Positions 35,730-46,260 are shown, counted from the stretch's first letter. The stretch: DNA of 64,000 bases from an uncultured Alteromonadaceae bacterium (GCA_947494925.1 CANLWS010000005.1:62001-126000); one strand, 5' to 3'. The notes: a model not told the origin generated them from the letters alone. A program made the numbers and translations.

Positions 35730-37546
35730 AGTTTAAAAACCTGATTTTGTTTCTGTTTACCATGACCCTTGCTTTCCCCTGGGCATGTGAAGCTCAAATT
35801 TCCGACCCGTTAGCGGATATATTTTCTGATGAGCCGGAGTTTTTACCCGTCGATGAAGCTTTCAGGTTTGATTTCAGCCAAAACGGTGATGAACTTATCC
35901 TGAGCTTTGACGTTGCTGAGGGTTATTATCTCTACAAGAAACAATTCAAAACTGTTACCAAAAATGCAGAGATAGGTGAACCTGGTTACCCTGCAGGCAT
36001 CATCATTGAAGACGAATTCTTTGACGAGCCGCAAGAAGTTTTCTATGAACGAGTGGATATTCAATACCCTGTTATTCAGTCCGTTCAGGATGGCGTGGTT
36101 AAACTACAATATCAGGGATGTGCAGAAGCAGGCTTGTGCTATCCGCCAACTGTTAAAGTCGTATATCTTGAGCAGGTTGGCACTGCTACGGCATCAAGCT
36201 TTGCATCTCAAACTGAATCAGGTGACGCCCCTAAGTCTGAGTCCGCAAGCGGATCTGTATCCGAGCAGTTCGAGCTAGCTAACCTTCTTACTTCCGATAA
36301 AAGTCTGGCGCTGGTGTTGCTTGCTTTTGTCGCGCTCGGCATTGGCCTGGCTTTCACACCTTGTGTATTCCCCATGTATCCGATTTTATCGGGGATAGTG
36401 ATCGGGCAGGGCAAATCCATTAGCACCTCTCATGCTTTTACTTTGTCATTTATTTATGTTCAAGGTATGGCAATTACATACTCCTTGCTTGGATTAGTAG
36501 TGGCATCGGCTGGTGTGCAATTCCAGGCAGCATTGCAGCATCCGGCAATTCTGATCGTATTAATCGTGCTATTTGTTTTGTTGGCCCTGGTGATGTTTGG
36601 CGCTTATGAACTTCAGCTTCCATCTTCCTGGCAGGAAAAGTTAAACAACCTCAGCAACAAACAAAAGAGTGGAAGCTTTGCAGGTGTATTCCTGATGGGC
36701 GTTATCTCCGGATTGGTTGCATCACCTTGCACAACAGCCCCCTTGACTGCGATTTTATTGGTCATCGCACAGGAAGGGGATTTGCTACTCGGCTTCAGTG
36801 CCCTCTACGCCCTAAGCCTGGGAATGGGTATTCCACTAATACTGTTTGGTGTGACTGGCGGAAAACTGTTACCCAAAGCCGGGGCCTGGATGAACATCAT
36901 TAAGGTAACCTTTGGTTTTATGATGTTAGCGGTTGCTTTGATGTTTATTGAACGCATGGTGACACATTATCTCACGGACGTGGCATGGGCAGCACTGGGT
37001 CTGATCACCTTCACTTATTTTTATGTGATGAATCAGGGCTCAACCACAAGTCTCGCCAAAGGCGTACGTGCTTTAGCCATTTTTGTGGGTTTATTTGCCA
37101 GCCTCATGTATGGGTATCAAACCATATTGTCTGCAAACACGGTAGTTTCGGGAAGCGTTGCGGCGCATGCCAGCAAAGGGCACCCTGAATTTATTGTTGT
37201 TAAAGATCTGGCTGATTTCCGATCCAAACTGGCGGATGCTAATAGCCAGGGAAAGACCGTTATGGTTGATCTTTACGCTGACTGGTGTGTCGCCTGCAAA
37301 GAATTCGAAAAGTACACTTTTCCGGATCCAGCTGTGGTGGAAGCTCTCTCAACAACAGTTTGGATGCAAATTGATCTGACGGATAACACGCCCATAAATC
37401 TTGAATTTCAAAATGAATTTGCCGTATTAGGACTGCCTACAATTATGTTTTTCGATAAGCAAGGTAATGAACTTAGCTCTGCAAGAGTCACTGGTTTTAT
37501 GCGTGCAGAACCATTTGCCAAACATGTGGAAAGCATTCTGAACTAG
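35726..37546 (+). CDS. dsbD: Thiol:disulfide interchange protein DsbD
   Basis: Carries electrons from cytoplasmic thioredoxin across the inner membrane to periplasmic reductases. All three redox modules are present in the 606 residues: after the signal peptide an N-terminal domain with C-A-E-A-G-L-C; eight membrane helices with cysteines in F-T-P-C-V-F-P-M and A-S-P-C-T-T-A-P; and a C-terminal thioredoxin fold with D-W-C-V-A-C-K. The ATG overlaps the cutA stop. The double-thioredoxin protein upstream is a likely client. A weak hairpin follows (37554-37586). Confidence 0.97.
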   Translation: MKFKNLILFLFTMTLAFPWACEAQISDPLADIFSDEPEFLPVDEAFRFDFSQNGDELILSFDVAEGYYLYKKQFKTVTKNAEIGEPGYPAGIIIEDEFFDEPQEVFYERVDIQYPVIQSVQDGVVKLQYQGCAEAGLCYPPTVKVVYLEQVGTATASSFASQTESGDAPKSESASGSVSEQFELANLLTSDKSLALVLLAFVALGIGLAFTPCVFPMYPILSGIVIGQGKSISTSHAFTLSFIYVQGMAITYSLLGLVVASAGVQFQAALQHPAILIVLIVLFVLLALVMFGAYELQLPSSWQEKLNNLSNKQKSGSFAGVFLMGVISGLVASPCTTAPLTAILLVIAQEGDLLLGFSALYALSLGMGIPLILFGVTGGKLLPKAGAWMNIIKVTFGFMMLAVALMFIERMVTHYLTDVAWAALGLITFTYFYVMNQGSTTSLAKGVRALAIFVGLFASLMYGYQTILSANTVVSGSVAAHASKGHPEFIVVKDLADFRSKLADANSQGKTVMVDLYADWCVACKEFEKYTFPDPAVVEALSTTVWMQIDLTDNTPINLEFQNEFAVLGLPTIMFFDKQGNELSSARVTGFMRAEPFAKHVESILN

Positions 37547-37553
37547 TCAATTT

Positions 37554-37586
37554 CGGTCGATAATCTCGTCACAGGGTTATTGACCG
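37554..37586 (+). terminator. Hairpin after dsbD (weak terminator candidate)
   Basis: CGGTC-x-ATAA and TTAT-x-GACCG arms of 10 bp with one mismatch. No T-run follows, so it may slow or protect the transcript rather than end it. Confidence 0.4.
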
Positions 37587-37659
37587 CGTCATTGTCGAAT
37601 TGCCGTACCTGAACTGATATATAAGTAAGTTACCAAGCAGGCTATCAGGAGTGCACCAC

Positions 37660-38451
37660 ATGGTTGGCAAAATACGTTTCTTAGTCCTCTTTTGCTTATG
37701 TGCATTGCCAAGGTTCAGCTATGCCTACTGCATGGAAAACTGGGCCTGTATAACTAAAGTTGAAAGCGCAACCGGTGTTGAATTTTGGGCCAGCAATATA
37801 AAAGATTACACCATTACTGCCACCCTCGAAGTAGATGCCGGAAACCTACAACATAATGGCAAAGTAGCCTCAGAATTTACCAACACCATGGTACTGGCCG
37901 GAAATGAAAAACGCCTGATCCTGAAGCTCGATAGAATCAATTCCAAAAAAAGACATTGGTACTCCGACAGTTTTTACTGGACTCCGGGAAACATGAATGC
38001 GGTACACGACAGCCCAGACTATCTTCTTCCCTATGCCTTAGACGAACGTTATCGCATCGTACAAGGCTTCGGTGGTGGTTACAGTCACAGAGGTGCATCG
38101 AGATATGCTGTCGATATCGCTATGCCAGTGGGCACTGCAGTGCATGCTGCTCGGGGTGGGATCGTGATTGATGTGGTGGAAAAACATAACCGCGGTGGAG
38201 CAAGTCGACGCTACGCCAAATATGCCAACTTTATTACCATTCAGCATAGCGATGGGACGACAGGAGAGTATTATCACCTGCGTAAAAACGGTTCCGTTGT
38301 TGATGTCGGTGATCAGATTTCAACTGGTCAGCACATTGGATATTCAGGTAATACAGGTTTCTCGTCATTGCCTCATCTACACTTCGCTATTTATCGGGCC
38401 AAAAGCCATGGAAACTATGAATCGTTGCCTTTTAAGTTCGCTAAACGTTAA
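37660..38451 (+). CDS. M23-family (LytM) peptidase
   Basis: Secreted zinc endopeptidase of 263 residues; this family cuts cell-wall peptide bridges. The signal peptide ends near residue 22 (F-S-Y-A). The LytM domain keeps H-R-G-A-S-R-Y-A-V-D and the final H-L-H-F ligand motif, so it should be active. The ATG at 37660 is preferred over the GTG at 37651 because AGGAG lies eight bases before it. The 3' end overlaps the convergent DUF1801 gene. Confidence 0.9.
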   Translation: MVGKIRFLVLFCLCALPRFSYAYCMENWACITKVESATGVEFWASNIKDYTITATLEVDAGNLQHNGKVASEFTNTMVLAGNEKRLILKLDRINSKKRHWYSDSFYWTPGNMNAVHDSPDYLLPYALDERYRIVQGFGGGYSHRGASRYAVDIAMPVGTAVHAARGGIVIDVVEKHNRGGASRRYAKYANFITIQHSDGTTGEYYHLRKNGSVVDVGDQISTGQHIGYSGNTGFSSLPHLHFAIYRAKSHGNYESLPFKFAKR

Positions 38452-38876
38452 ATCAGGGAATGCTGACGTTTTTGGTAGTGGTAGGTCATGGCTAGAAAAA
38501 CAAAGTGTTCAATTATTGTTTGGTCAGGCAGGTTGTTTATATCTAGCAACATGCAGCGGTTGCCCTGATAATCCAGCGTAGGATGCATCTCCTTAAAACT
38601 ATCTATCAAGCTTGTCTGACAATGAACGAATAAGCCCAACTCATGTTCGCTGTTGCCAGTAGGTGCCAAGCGCAAAGTGGTTCCGGTTCGCGGAAGACCA
38701 TTGATGTAACTAGGCTCTCCCCATTTTAGTGTTTCTTCTATCTCACCAATCAAATCTGATTGCCGTGAGACAGAATAAATCAAATTTCTCAGGTACAGCA
38801 TCGCCTCTTTGACCTGTTTTGATTGTTTTATGAAATAAGCTTGTACATCCTTACTTTCAAACAGAACTTCCGGCAT
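38448..38876 (-). CDS. DUF1801-family protein
   Basis: A 142-residue cytoplasmic protein of the YdhG/YdeI-like DUF1801 group: L-K-W-G-E-P-S-Y near residue 50, then alternating strands. The fold is ligand-binding-like; no function is established. The ATG at 38876 overlaps the end of the GGDEF/EAL sensor gene (stop at 38879) and is chosen over the upstream TTG. It may be co-expressed with that sensor. Confidence 0.7.
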   Translation of the reverse strand: MPEVLFESKDVQAYFIKQSKQVKEAMLYLRNLIYSVSRQSDLIGEIEETLKWGEPSYINGLPRTGTTLRLAPTGNSEHELGLFVHCQTSLIDSFKEMHPTLDYQGNRCMLLDINNLPDQTIIEHFVFLAMTYHYQKRQHSLI

Positions 38877-38878
38877 CA

Positions 38879-41800
38879 CTAAGCCAACCAACTTTGGGTA
38901 AGTAAAACGCTGGTTTGATCAGCAGGAATGGGTTTGGAAAAGAAGTATCCTTGCAAAAAGTCACAGCCGTGGAATTTGAAGAAGTCTATCTGCTGCTGCT
39001 CTTCAATTCCCTCAGCCACACAATACATGTTGAGACTGTCGGCCATTCGCAGCGTTGTCAGCACCAAAGCTTCGTTGCTTTTGTTCTTGCCGATATCATC
39101 GACAAAACTCTTATCGACTTTCAGTACCTGAATAGGGAACTCTTTCAGGTATTTTAAAGATGAATAGCCCGTACCAAAATCATCAAGCGCAATAACAAAT
39201 CCGTGGGCTTGCATGTTCTGCATATATTCTAAGGATTTTTCATAGTCCTTCATCAATGCACTTTCTGTTATTTCAAAGCGCAGTGAAGAGACATCCAGAT
39301 GATGTTGTTCCAACAATTGCAAAATATGTTCAATGGAAATCTGACGTTCAAAATGCCGGGCAGATAAATTGACCGAAAGATACACATGACTGCCATGCTG
39401 CTGCCACTCACTTAATAAAGGCATTGCCCGCTCAAGTGCGTCCCAGGTCATATTTTCAATCAGGCCAAGTTCTTCTGCGACAGGAATAAACTGATCAGGC
39501 GGGATCATGCCGTCATCAGTGGGCCAACGCATCAATAATTCAAAGCCTTCAACTCGCCCCGAATTCATACCGACTATGGGCTGATAATAGTTTACAAACT
39601 CTTTGTGTTGATGGGCATGTTTGAGTTTGTTCTCCAAAGAGAGGCGGGCCTGAGCAATTTCGTTCATATGCGCAGTAAAATACTGAAAATTGCTTCTACC
39701 TTGCTCTTTTGCATGGTACATAGCCACGTCTGCATTTTTCAGCAACTCTTCAGATGTGGAAGCGTCATTTGGGAAAAGAGCAATGCCAACGCTGGAGGAT
39801 ACGCTTACCGTCTGATTGCCTAATTGAATCGGCGCTTCAACAATAGAAATGATCTCTTGGGCCAATGCGCTTAACTTGTCCGGTTTCTTGACATCCTCCA
39901 CCATGACAACAAACTCGTCACCACCTAATCTGGCTACGGTATCATCTTGCCGCAACAAATTGGTCAGGCGTTGAGCAACCACTTTTAGCAGTTCATCTCC
40001 GGCTTTGTGCCCTAAACTGTCGTTGACCTGTTTAAACTTGTCTAAATCAATAAAGAACAATCCAATTGTATTTCCATGTCTTTGGGCATGATCACTGGCG
40101 TGGTTGATTCTGTCTAACAGCAGAGTCCGATTAGGCAGGCTGGTGAGACTGTCGAAATTAGCCATTTGTCTGAGTTCGTTTTCGGCCTCTTTTTGTTCAC
40201 TGATGTCAGACATTATCATCAGATAGTAATCAACTTCTCCTTGCGCACGCATACTGGCAACCGAAGTCATGTTGATCAGCACATCGCATTTTGTACCATT
40301 ACTGAGCTCAAGATGTTCTTCACCTTTCCAGTGATCAGTATCTTTTAGTGCGAGCAATTTGGTCCAAAATCGTGGCGCATTATTGGTTTCCAATTCAAAC
40401 ACGGATGACAATTGCTGATATAAATCTCCATGTTCGTCAATTCCGAACACTTCACAAAATGCTTGGTTAGCAGCAATGGGGCGACAATTTGCGTTAAATA
40501 TAACCACCCAATCTCGGGTGTGTTTGAACGCTTCTCCAAACAATCTGACCTTTTCGATATTGGCCAGGTTTTCTGTAATATTGGTATAGGTACCAACAAC
40601 CACCTTTTTGCCATTCTTATCTGTTACTGCTCGACCAACGTCCCTAAACCAAAGCCAGGACTCATCAGATGCTTTCAGCCGGTAAGTGACATCCAATCCA
40701 GGTAAAGGATCATCAATAAAGGTTTTCCAGAGGGAGTCAAATAACGCTTTGTCCTGAGGATGAATCAAAGCCAGATGGTCCTCGAGAGAGATCTCTTTAT
40801 CACTTGTGTCGTAACCAAGTTCGTCATTCATCCTTGCGGCGATGATCGTATCGCTGCTTTCTCGCCACTCCCAAACGTTACTATTACTGGCGGTCAGTGC
40901 CAGTGAAAGTCTGTTTTTGGTATCTAAAACTTCATTGTGAGCGGCGAGGATTCTGGCACTATGAAGGTTGCGCCGATACCACCATAATGCGGATATTGTA
41001 ATTAATAACAGGCTATACAATGTATAGGCCAGTGGTGAAGCCCAAGGTGCATAGTTTATAGAAATATTTACGTGAGCAGGCTGGCTTTCTAATCCAGACA
41101 CGGGATCGAAAGCGCTGACGCTAAAGCGGTAATCACCCGGCTCCAAACGAGAAAAGTTTGCTTGCGGTTCGCTGGAAGCTGGGAAGCTGACGGTGTTTTT
41201 CCCTGTTAGCTCGTAGCGATAACGCGTGCTTTTCTGATGATGGAAAGCCAGCGTTGAAAACGACAGATTTATGCCAACATCATCATAGTCCAACTCCATG
41301 CTGTGACCTGACAAATTTGATAGGGGGTAACGCGTATTTGATGAAGCAACATCGATTTCTGTGATGATGACTTTATAGTCTTGCGGATTGTCATTAACAA
41401 GGGTTGACGGGTCAAACATCGTAATCCCTTTTTGGGAACCGTAGGCCATTCGACCGTCAGCCAAAGAAATATAGGCCCATTGGTTAAATTCAGCGGTCGC
41501 CACACCTTCAGCATAACCAAACCGCTGTAAGTGCTGGTTATCTGGGTAAAACTTCAGAATACCTCTGTGAGAGCTCATCCATAAATTTCCCTCAACATCT
41601 TTTTGCAGACTATAAATCGAGTTACCGGGTAGCAGGTTGTTGCGATTAAACAGGTGTTTTTCTTCACCTGTGCGCCTATCCAATCCAAATAATCCATAAC
41701 CTGGGTAGGCGATCCAGAGGATATTGTTATCATCCAAGGCTATGCTGTCGGGCGCGCTGAATTGCTGATCACCAAATTTAGGCAACTTATGAATGAGTTC

Positions 41801-43489
41801 CAGTTGGTTAGTAGATAAATCGAGGCGCCATAAACTTCCGGTCTCCGTTATCATAATGCTGTTGGGAAATACTTCATTATCAATAAACAGGTTCTCCAGC
41901 ATCGAAATATTAACCGAGCCACCTATCGATTCAATTTTGCTTACTTTGGCACTTTCAATATCGTACCTGAACATCCCTTCTTGATTAATAAACCAAAGAT
42001 TCCCTGAGGAGTCGGTTACCGCCCCCCAGATATAATCATTTAGAATTTCCCTGCTCTTCTGATCGCCGGCTGGAACTGGACTCAATTGCTTTGTCTTAGT
42101 ATCAAATAGATTTAGCCCTTCAGCTGTGACCAACCATAACTGCTGGTGGGGAGCGGGTAATATCTGGTCAATTGTTGAAGATGAGTACACTGCTTTTGTG
42201 TCATCTCCCACCAAATAAGACTCTATGTCCCCGTTACCAAGATTATAGAGGTTCAGTCCATTGCCTGTACCCACCCATAATTGTTCTTGATTTTGTTGAT
42301 AAAAACTCCAGACGTTATTGTCACTGAACTCTCGCTGGCCATCACTTTTGTTGATGACATTGGTGAACTGTGTAGATTTTGGCGACCAATACAAAGCCCC
42401 GTCATACAGAGTCCCCATCCAAATATTGTTGTTGTTGTCACTGGCGAGAGCAACCAGATCATCGTCGGTCAATAATAGCCTGCTGTCCGTGGGTTTAAGC
42501 AGATGTTCCAACTGATCACTGTCTACTGAAAAATTATATAAACCCTGATTTGTGCCAATGGTATATCTACCTTCACCCGTTTCTAACATAGTCCAGATAT
42601 TGAGTTGGGGAATTCTTGCTGTAGATTGAGGGTCGCCTTCACCATTACGAATATAGTTTCGGACAGATTCAAAAGAGAGTGAATACAAACCCTCTACCGT
42701 CCCGATAAACAGCTGCTCTTCGCGATGAAGCATTAAAAATTTTACATTATTGTTATTGATGTTGGACGGGATGTTGTTTAAAAAATCGATGTTTCTGGAA
42801 ACACCGGTTTCAATGTCGACGCCATATAATCCGGCACTTGTGGCGATAATAAGGATATCCTTTTGAATCAAGATATCCCTGATAATATGGTCTTCAGCCA
42901 GCAATTCATCTTCCAACGTAAATAATACTTTTTCGTCAAAATCAGAGCCTTTAAGCCGCACAACTTGTTCATTCAGAGCCACCCAAATATTACCCAGGTT
43001 ATCTTCTTTGAATTGTTCAGCAAATTGAGGCCAGTCAGGCTGCTCTTTGAATGTCCAATGACCAACCTTTTGTACGCTATTAGTGTGAGTGTCTATTAAG
43101 AAAACACCTGAGGTCGCAGTGCCAACCCAAATATTTCCCTGGCTATCTTGCATAAGTGCCGAAATAGCTATTTCGCCCAAAGCAGCAGTCTCGAAATCAA
43201 TGGATCTGACTTTGTAACCGTCGAAACGATTCAGACCCGCTTCTGTACCCAACCAGAGAAAACCTTCCTGATCCAGCATCATCGCCGTAATGGTATCCTG
43301 AGATAAACCATTTTCCGTGGAAACCTGACTGAATTTTGGTTCATTAAGAAGTGGGGTAGCAGAGACAATGGCTGGCTTAGATAACAGGCCCAAAGTAAAG
43401 ATCAGCAGCCCAAAGGATGCCAAAAAACAATGAAACGTACTTTGTTTTGGAGCCAAATTGTTCCCAGCCTTATTGTCAGTATACAGCAA
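38879..43489 (-). CDS. Beta-propeller sensor with PAS, GGDEF and EAL domains
   Basis: Very large (1536-residue) membrane-anchored c-di-GMP enzyme. Order: signal peptide; two-component-regulator-type propeller repeats (many W-x-G-T/N-x-G-L-N/Y units) to about residue 740; Y_Y_Y domain; one helix near 845; PAS domains near 890-1000 and 1020-1130; GGDEF with R-L-G-G-D-E-F near 1188; EAL near 1290-1530. The EAL motif reads E-L-L, but the catalytic Glu and the D-D-F-G-T-G-Y-S-S loop are kept, so both synthesis and breakdown are possible. Propellers of this type usually sense glycans. The start is uncertain: TTG at 43489, or a TTG at 43456 behind a GGGA. Confidence 0.92.
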   Translation of the reverse strand: MLYTDNKAGNNLAPKQSTFHCFLASFGLLIFTLGLLSKPAIVSATPLLNEPKFSQVSTENGLSQDTITAMMLDQEGFLWLGTEAGLNRFDGYKVRSIDFETAALGEIAISALMQDSQGNIWVGTATSGVFLIDTHTNSVQKVGHWTFKEQPDWPQFAEQFKEDNLGNIWVALNEQVVRLKGSDFDEKVLFTLEDELLAEDHIIRDILIQKDILIIATSAGLYGVDIETGVSRNIDFLNNIPSNINNNNVKFLMLHREEQLFIGTVEGLYSLSFESVRNYIRNGEGDPQSTARIPQLNIWTMLETGEGRYTIGTNQGLYNFSVDSDQLEHLLKPTDSRLLLTDDDLVALASDNNNNIWMGTLYDGALYWSPKSTQFTNVINKSDGQREFSDNNVWSFYQQNQEQLWVGTGNGLNLYNLGNGDIESYLVGDDTKAVYSSSTIDQILPAPHQQLWLVTAEGLNLFDTKTKQLSPVPAGDQKSREILNDYIWGAVTDSSGNLWFINQEGMFRYDIESAKVSKIESIGGSVNISMLENLFIDNEVFPNSIMITETGSLWRLDLSTNQLELIHKLPKFGDQQFSAPDSIALDDNNILWIAYPGYGLFGLDRRTGEEKHLFNRNNLLPGNSIYSLQKDVEGNLWMSSHRGILKFYPDNQHLQRFGYAEGVATAEFNQWAYISLADGRMAYGSQKGITMFDPSTLVNDNPQDYKVIITEIDVASSNTRYPLSNLSGHSMELDYDDVGINLSFSTLAFHHQKSTRYRYELTGKNTVSFPASSEPQANFSRLEPGDYRFSVSAFDPVSGLESQPAHVNISINYAPWASPLAYTLYSLLLITISALWWYRRNLHSARILAAHNEVLDTKNRLSLALTASNSNVWEWRESSDTIIAARMNDELGYDTSDKEISLEDHLALIHPQDKALFDSLWKTFIDDPLPGLDVTYRLKASDESWLWFRDVGRAVTDKNGKKVVVGTYTNITENLANIEKVRLFGEAFKHTRDWVVIFNANCRPIAANQAFCEVFGIDEHGDLYQQLSSVFELETNNAPRFWTKLLALKDTDHWKGEEHLELSNGTKCDVLINMTSVASMRAQGEVDYYLMIMSDISEQKEAENELRQMANFDSLTSLPNRTLLLDRINHASDHAQRHGNTIGLFFIDLDKFKQVNDSLGHKAGDELLKVVAQRLTNLLRQDDTVARLGGDEFVVMVEDVKKPDKLSALAQEIISIVEAPIQLGNQTVSVSSSVGIALFPNDASTSEELLKNADVAMYHAKEQGRSNFQYFTAHMNEIAQARLSLENKLKHAHQHKEFVNYYQPIVGMNSGRVEGFELLMRWPTDDGMIPPDQFIPVAEELGLIENMTWDALERAMPLLSEWQQHGSHVYLSVNLSARHFERQISIEHILQLLEQHHLDVSSLRFEITESALMKDYEKSLEYMQNMQAHGFVIALDDFGTGYSSLKYLKEFPIQVLKVDKSFVDDIGKNKSNEALVLTTLRMADSLNMYCVAEGIEEQQQIDFFKFHGCDFLQGYFFSKPIPADQTSVLLTQSWLA

Positions 43490-43608
43490 CGTCAGCGTGA
43501 CGAATTAATAATAACTCCATTTACGTGAATTAAAAGGTAACACTTTTTCTGCAATGTTTCCAAAGACATAAGCTGTTTCAGGTGTGTCATAAATCCTTGG
43601 TTAGATAA

Positions 43609-44238
43609 CTATCTTGTGCCAAAAATCTTGTCTCCCGCATCACCCAGGCCCGGTAATATATACCCTTGTTCATTGAGACGTTCATCAACCGAAGCAGTAT
43701 AAATATCCACGTCCGGATGGGCAGTTTTTACTGCTTCTATTCCTTCTGGTGCAGATACCAGAAACAAGCCCATGATATTGTCACATCCTTTACTTTTTAA
43801 CAGATCAATAGTCGCAATTAGCGTTCCCCCCGTGGCCAACATAGGATCAACTATCAAGGCAGTACGAGCCTCAACATCTTTTACCACTTTGTCGAAATAA
43901 GCTACAGGTTGCAGGGTTTCTTCATCACGATACAAGCCTACAACACTGATTTTAGCATTGGGGATGAGTTTCATAACGCCGTCCAACATTCCCAGGCCAG
44001 CCCTCAAAATAGGCACCACTGTGATTTTTTTCCCTTTAATTTTGCGTATAGTCAGTGGCTCGCCCGTCCAACCTTCTATTTCTACCTCTTCTGTGGCCAA
44101 TTCACGGGTAGCTTCATAAGTAAGCAGATTGCCTACTTCACTGGCCAGTTCTCTGAAATCTTTACTACTGACGCCATTCGCTCTCATTAAACCAATTTTG
44201 TGTTGAATCAACGGATGTTGTATTTCTCTAACCGACAT
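43609..44238 (-). CDS. upp: Uracil phosphoribosyltransferase
   Basis: Pyrimidine salvage: uracil plus PRPP gives UMP. The 209 residues match E. coli Upp throughout: [14 protein letters not shown] at the start, the PRPP loop D-P-M-L-A-T-G-G-T, and the C-terminal [17 protein letters not shown]. The ATG at 44238 is chosen over the TTG four codons upstream. No uraA transporter gene is next to it. Confidence 0.98.
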   Translation of the reverse strand: MSVREIQHPLIQHKIGLMRANGVSSKDFRELASEVGNLLTYEATRELATEEVEIEGWTGEPLTIRKIKGKKITVVPILRAGLGMLDGVMKLIPNAKISVVGLYRDEETLQPVAYFDKVVKDVEARTALIVDPMLATGGTLIATIDLLKSKGCDNIMGLFLVSAPEGIEAVKTAHPDVDIYTASVDERLNEQGYILPGLGDAGDKIFGTR

Positions 44239-44281
44239 GTTTATTTCCAATACGTTATTAATTTTTCACCAAGGATTGAAG

Positions 44282-44875
44282 TTATCCCTTCAATTGTCGT
44301 GAGGTCACTTTCGCATAGTCTAGCAACTGAGGATAAAATCGCAGAAATGCGCATTCAATTTGTAGATTGTTGTTTTGTAAAAATGTGTTGGCATCATGGG
44401 CAAATGTAAGACGACCATTAAACCTTTTCTCAACACTTAGCAACGCAGCCAGACAATGGCTATCGTCTTCATAGTTTGCTAACCAGTTGTATTCCAGAAG
44501 TCCTCGTCTCACAAAAGCATATCGCTCATTAAGAGACAGATCGTGTTGTGTTAATTCAATATAAAATTCTTCAAACAAGTGCGAGCTTTTTTTATGTGAA
44601 TATTGTTCCCAATGGGTCATCAATAGAAAATCGAAATAAATGTCCAGGACGATCCCTGCGACTTTTCTGATGGCATCGGGAAAACACTTTTTAAGTTCGA
44701 GAATGTCTTTATGCGTATCGGTGAACACATCGACTTTCCGATGCAATTGAACTCCCCTTTTCAATTCTTCAGGGAGCGCATTCAACTTGTCTCCTTTGAC
44801 AAAGTCGCCCAAAAAATTACCAAGTAAGCTGGTATTAGTCTGATCAGCTAAATGAATGTGCGCAATATAGTTCAC
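44282..44875 (-). CDS. acpH: Acyl carrier protein phosphodiesterase
   Basis: A 197-residue HD-like phosphodiesterase that removes phosphopantetheine from ACP. It has the AcpH pattern: M-N-Y-I-A-H-I-H-L-A at the start, G-N-F-L-G-D-F-V-K-G, and V-Q-L-H-R-K-V-D-x-F-T-D. It starts with GTG and overlaps the end of nagR by 4 bp (GTGA), so it is translated together with a sugar regulator, an unusual pairing. Confidence 0.92.
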   Translation of the reverse strand: MNYIAHIHLADQTNTSLLGNFLGDFVKGDKLNALPEELKRGVQLHRKVDVFTDTHKDILELKKCFPDAIRKVAGIVLDIYFDFLLMTHWEQYSHKKSSHLFEEFYIELTQHDLSLNERYAFVRRGLLEYNWLANYEDDSHCLAALLSVEKRFNGRLTFAHDANTFLQNNNLQIECAFLRFYPQLLDYAKVTSRQLKG

Positions 44876-45909
44876 CGGACCAATTTACTTGTTGACTGTC
44901 GCACAACAAGTTGCGGCTGGAAATGCTGGTGTGGCATTTCGCCCACGTTTGTGGCACCAGAGCGCTTCGCCACAATATAAGAAATAAGTGAGGAGGCGGC
45001 TTTTCGGGCAATAAAGTTGGTAGGTTGTGCCGCAGTAGTTAGCTTCGGCCAGGTTTGCCGGGAAAATGGACTATCCTCAAATCCGGCTATGGACAGTTGT
45101 TCGGGAACATCAAAATTCATTAACCGAGCAGCAAACAGGGCACCTGCCGCTATTTCATCGTTACAGCAAAAAACGGCAGTGGGCTTTCGCTCGAGATTGA
45201 GCAAATATTTAGCACCATCCACACCGGATTCAAATGAATAATGCGCTTCGAAAATCAACTCATCACGCTGAGCTATACCATTGTCAGCCAGTGCCTTGAG
45301 GTAACCGTTCAACCTTTCTTCTGTTGAATGGTGATCCTTGTCTCCACTAATGAAAGCGATATCTTCATGACCATATTCAATTAGGTGCTCAGTTATTTCG
45401 TAAGCAGCTTCGTTATCATGAATAAACACGCAGGGGGAATTTTCGGCTTTCTCATTTGAGCCAGAAATGATCCGTACAAAATTCACTTCCAGTTCTTTTA
45501 GCGCCTCCAGCACCACCGGCATTTCTGAAAGCGGTGGCGAAATGATAAGTCCAGCTAGCTGCGACCGTTTAACCATGGTGCGTATTTCTTCAACGATATT
45601 CTCACTATTCGCTGAACAGGGATGTATCAAAAGCTCATAACCCTTTTCGCGACATTCGGACAATATGCCATTTTGCATATCAATAACGTAATAAGCATTT
45701 GGATTATCGTAAACAAAGCCAATGGTATAGGAACTTGTACCGGCTAGATTTCTTGCCGCATGGTTGGGTTGATAATTTAGTGTTTTAATTGCCTGAGTCA
45801 CTTTTTTTAGTGTCTCTGGCTTAACCGAACCTTCGTGATTTATCACCCGGGAAACCGTTTTGAATGAGACACCTGCGAGTGTCGCAACATCTTTAATGGT
45901 CGACTTCAT
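44872..45909 (-). CDS. nagR: LacI-family regulator of GlcNAc utilisation
   Basis: A 345-residue repressor: N-terminal LacI helix-turn-helix (T-I-K-D-V-A-T-L-A-G-V-S-F-K-T-V-S-R-V-I-N) and a periplasmic-binding-protein-like effector domain. It is divergent from the TonB receptor gene and lies in the nag locus. Three copies of the palindrome ATGACAACGCTGTCAT in this locus match the NagR operator of Shewanella and relatives. The effector is probably GlcNAc-6-phosphate or a close derivative (inference). acpH overlaps its 3' end. Confidence 0.9.
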   Translation of the reverse strand: MKSTIKDVATLAGVSFKTVSRVINHEGSVKPETLKKVTQAIKTLNYQPNHAARNLAGTSSYTIGFVYDNPNAYYVIDMQNGILSECREKGYELLIHPCSANSENIVEEIRTMVKRSQLAGLIISPPLSEMPVVLEALKELEVNFVRIISGSNEKAENSPCVFIHDNEAAYEITEHLIEYGHEDIAFISGDKDHHSTEERLNGYLKALADNGIAQRDELIFEAHYSFESGVDGAKYLLNLERKPTAVFCCNDEIAAGALFAARLMNFDVPEQLSIAGFEDSPFSRQTWPKLTTAAQPTNFIARKAASSLISYIVAKRSGATNVGEMPHQHFQPQLVVRQSTSKLVR

Positions 45910-46260
45910 ACAATGCTTTCCAATGTCACCTCATTCGCTAAACATCTTCAGGTTCGTAACTTCGTCAAAATGAGTGAGTTCGATACTTTTCAGATTTTGC
46001 CTGATCATAATAGTGCCTCTTTATAACGCGTACTAAAGAATTGGACCAGTATTTTGTGGTTTATAATTGATGCAAATAACCCTTTTGCATAAAGATAAAT
46101 TTTAATTTTCTGAATTTGTTCAGCATCGGAAATACTCAGGTTTTTTGCCTGACGGAGCGGTAATCGGGATTGTTTTGTTTCGCGCTACCGGAAAATTTTT
46201 AACATTTTTATATCAAATCCATTTGCACATTCAGAAATCTTATTGTAGATTTAATAATCA

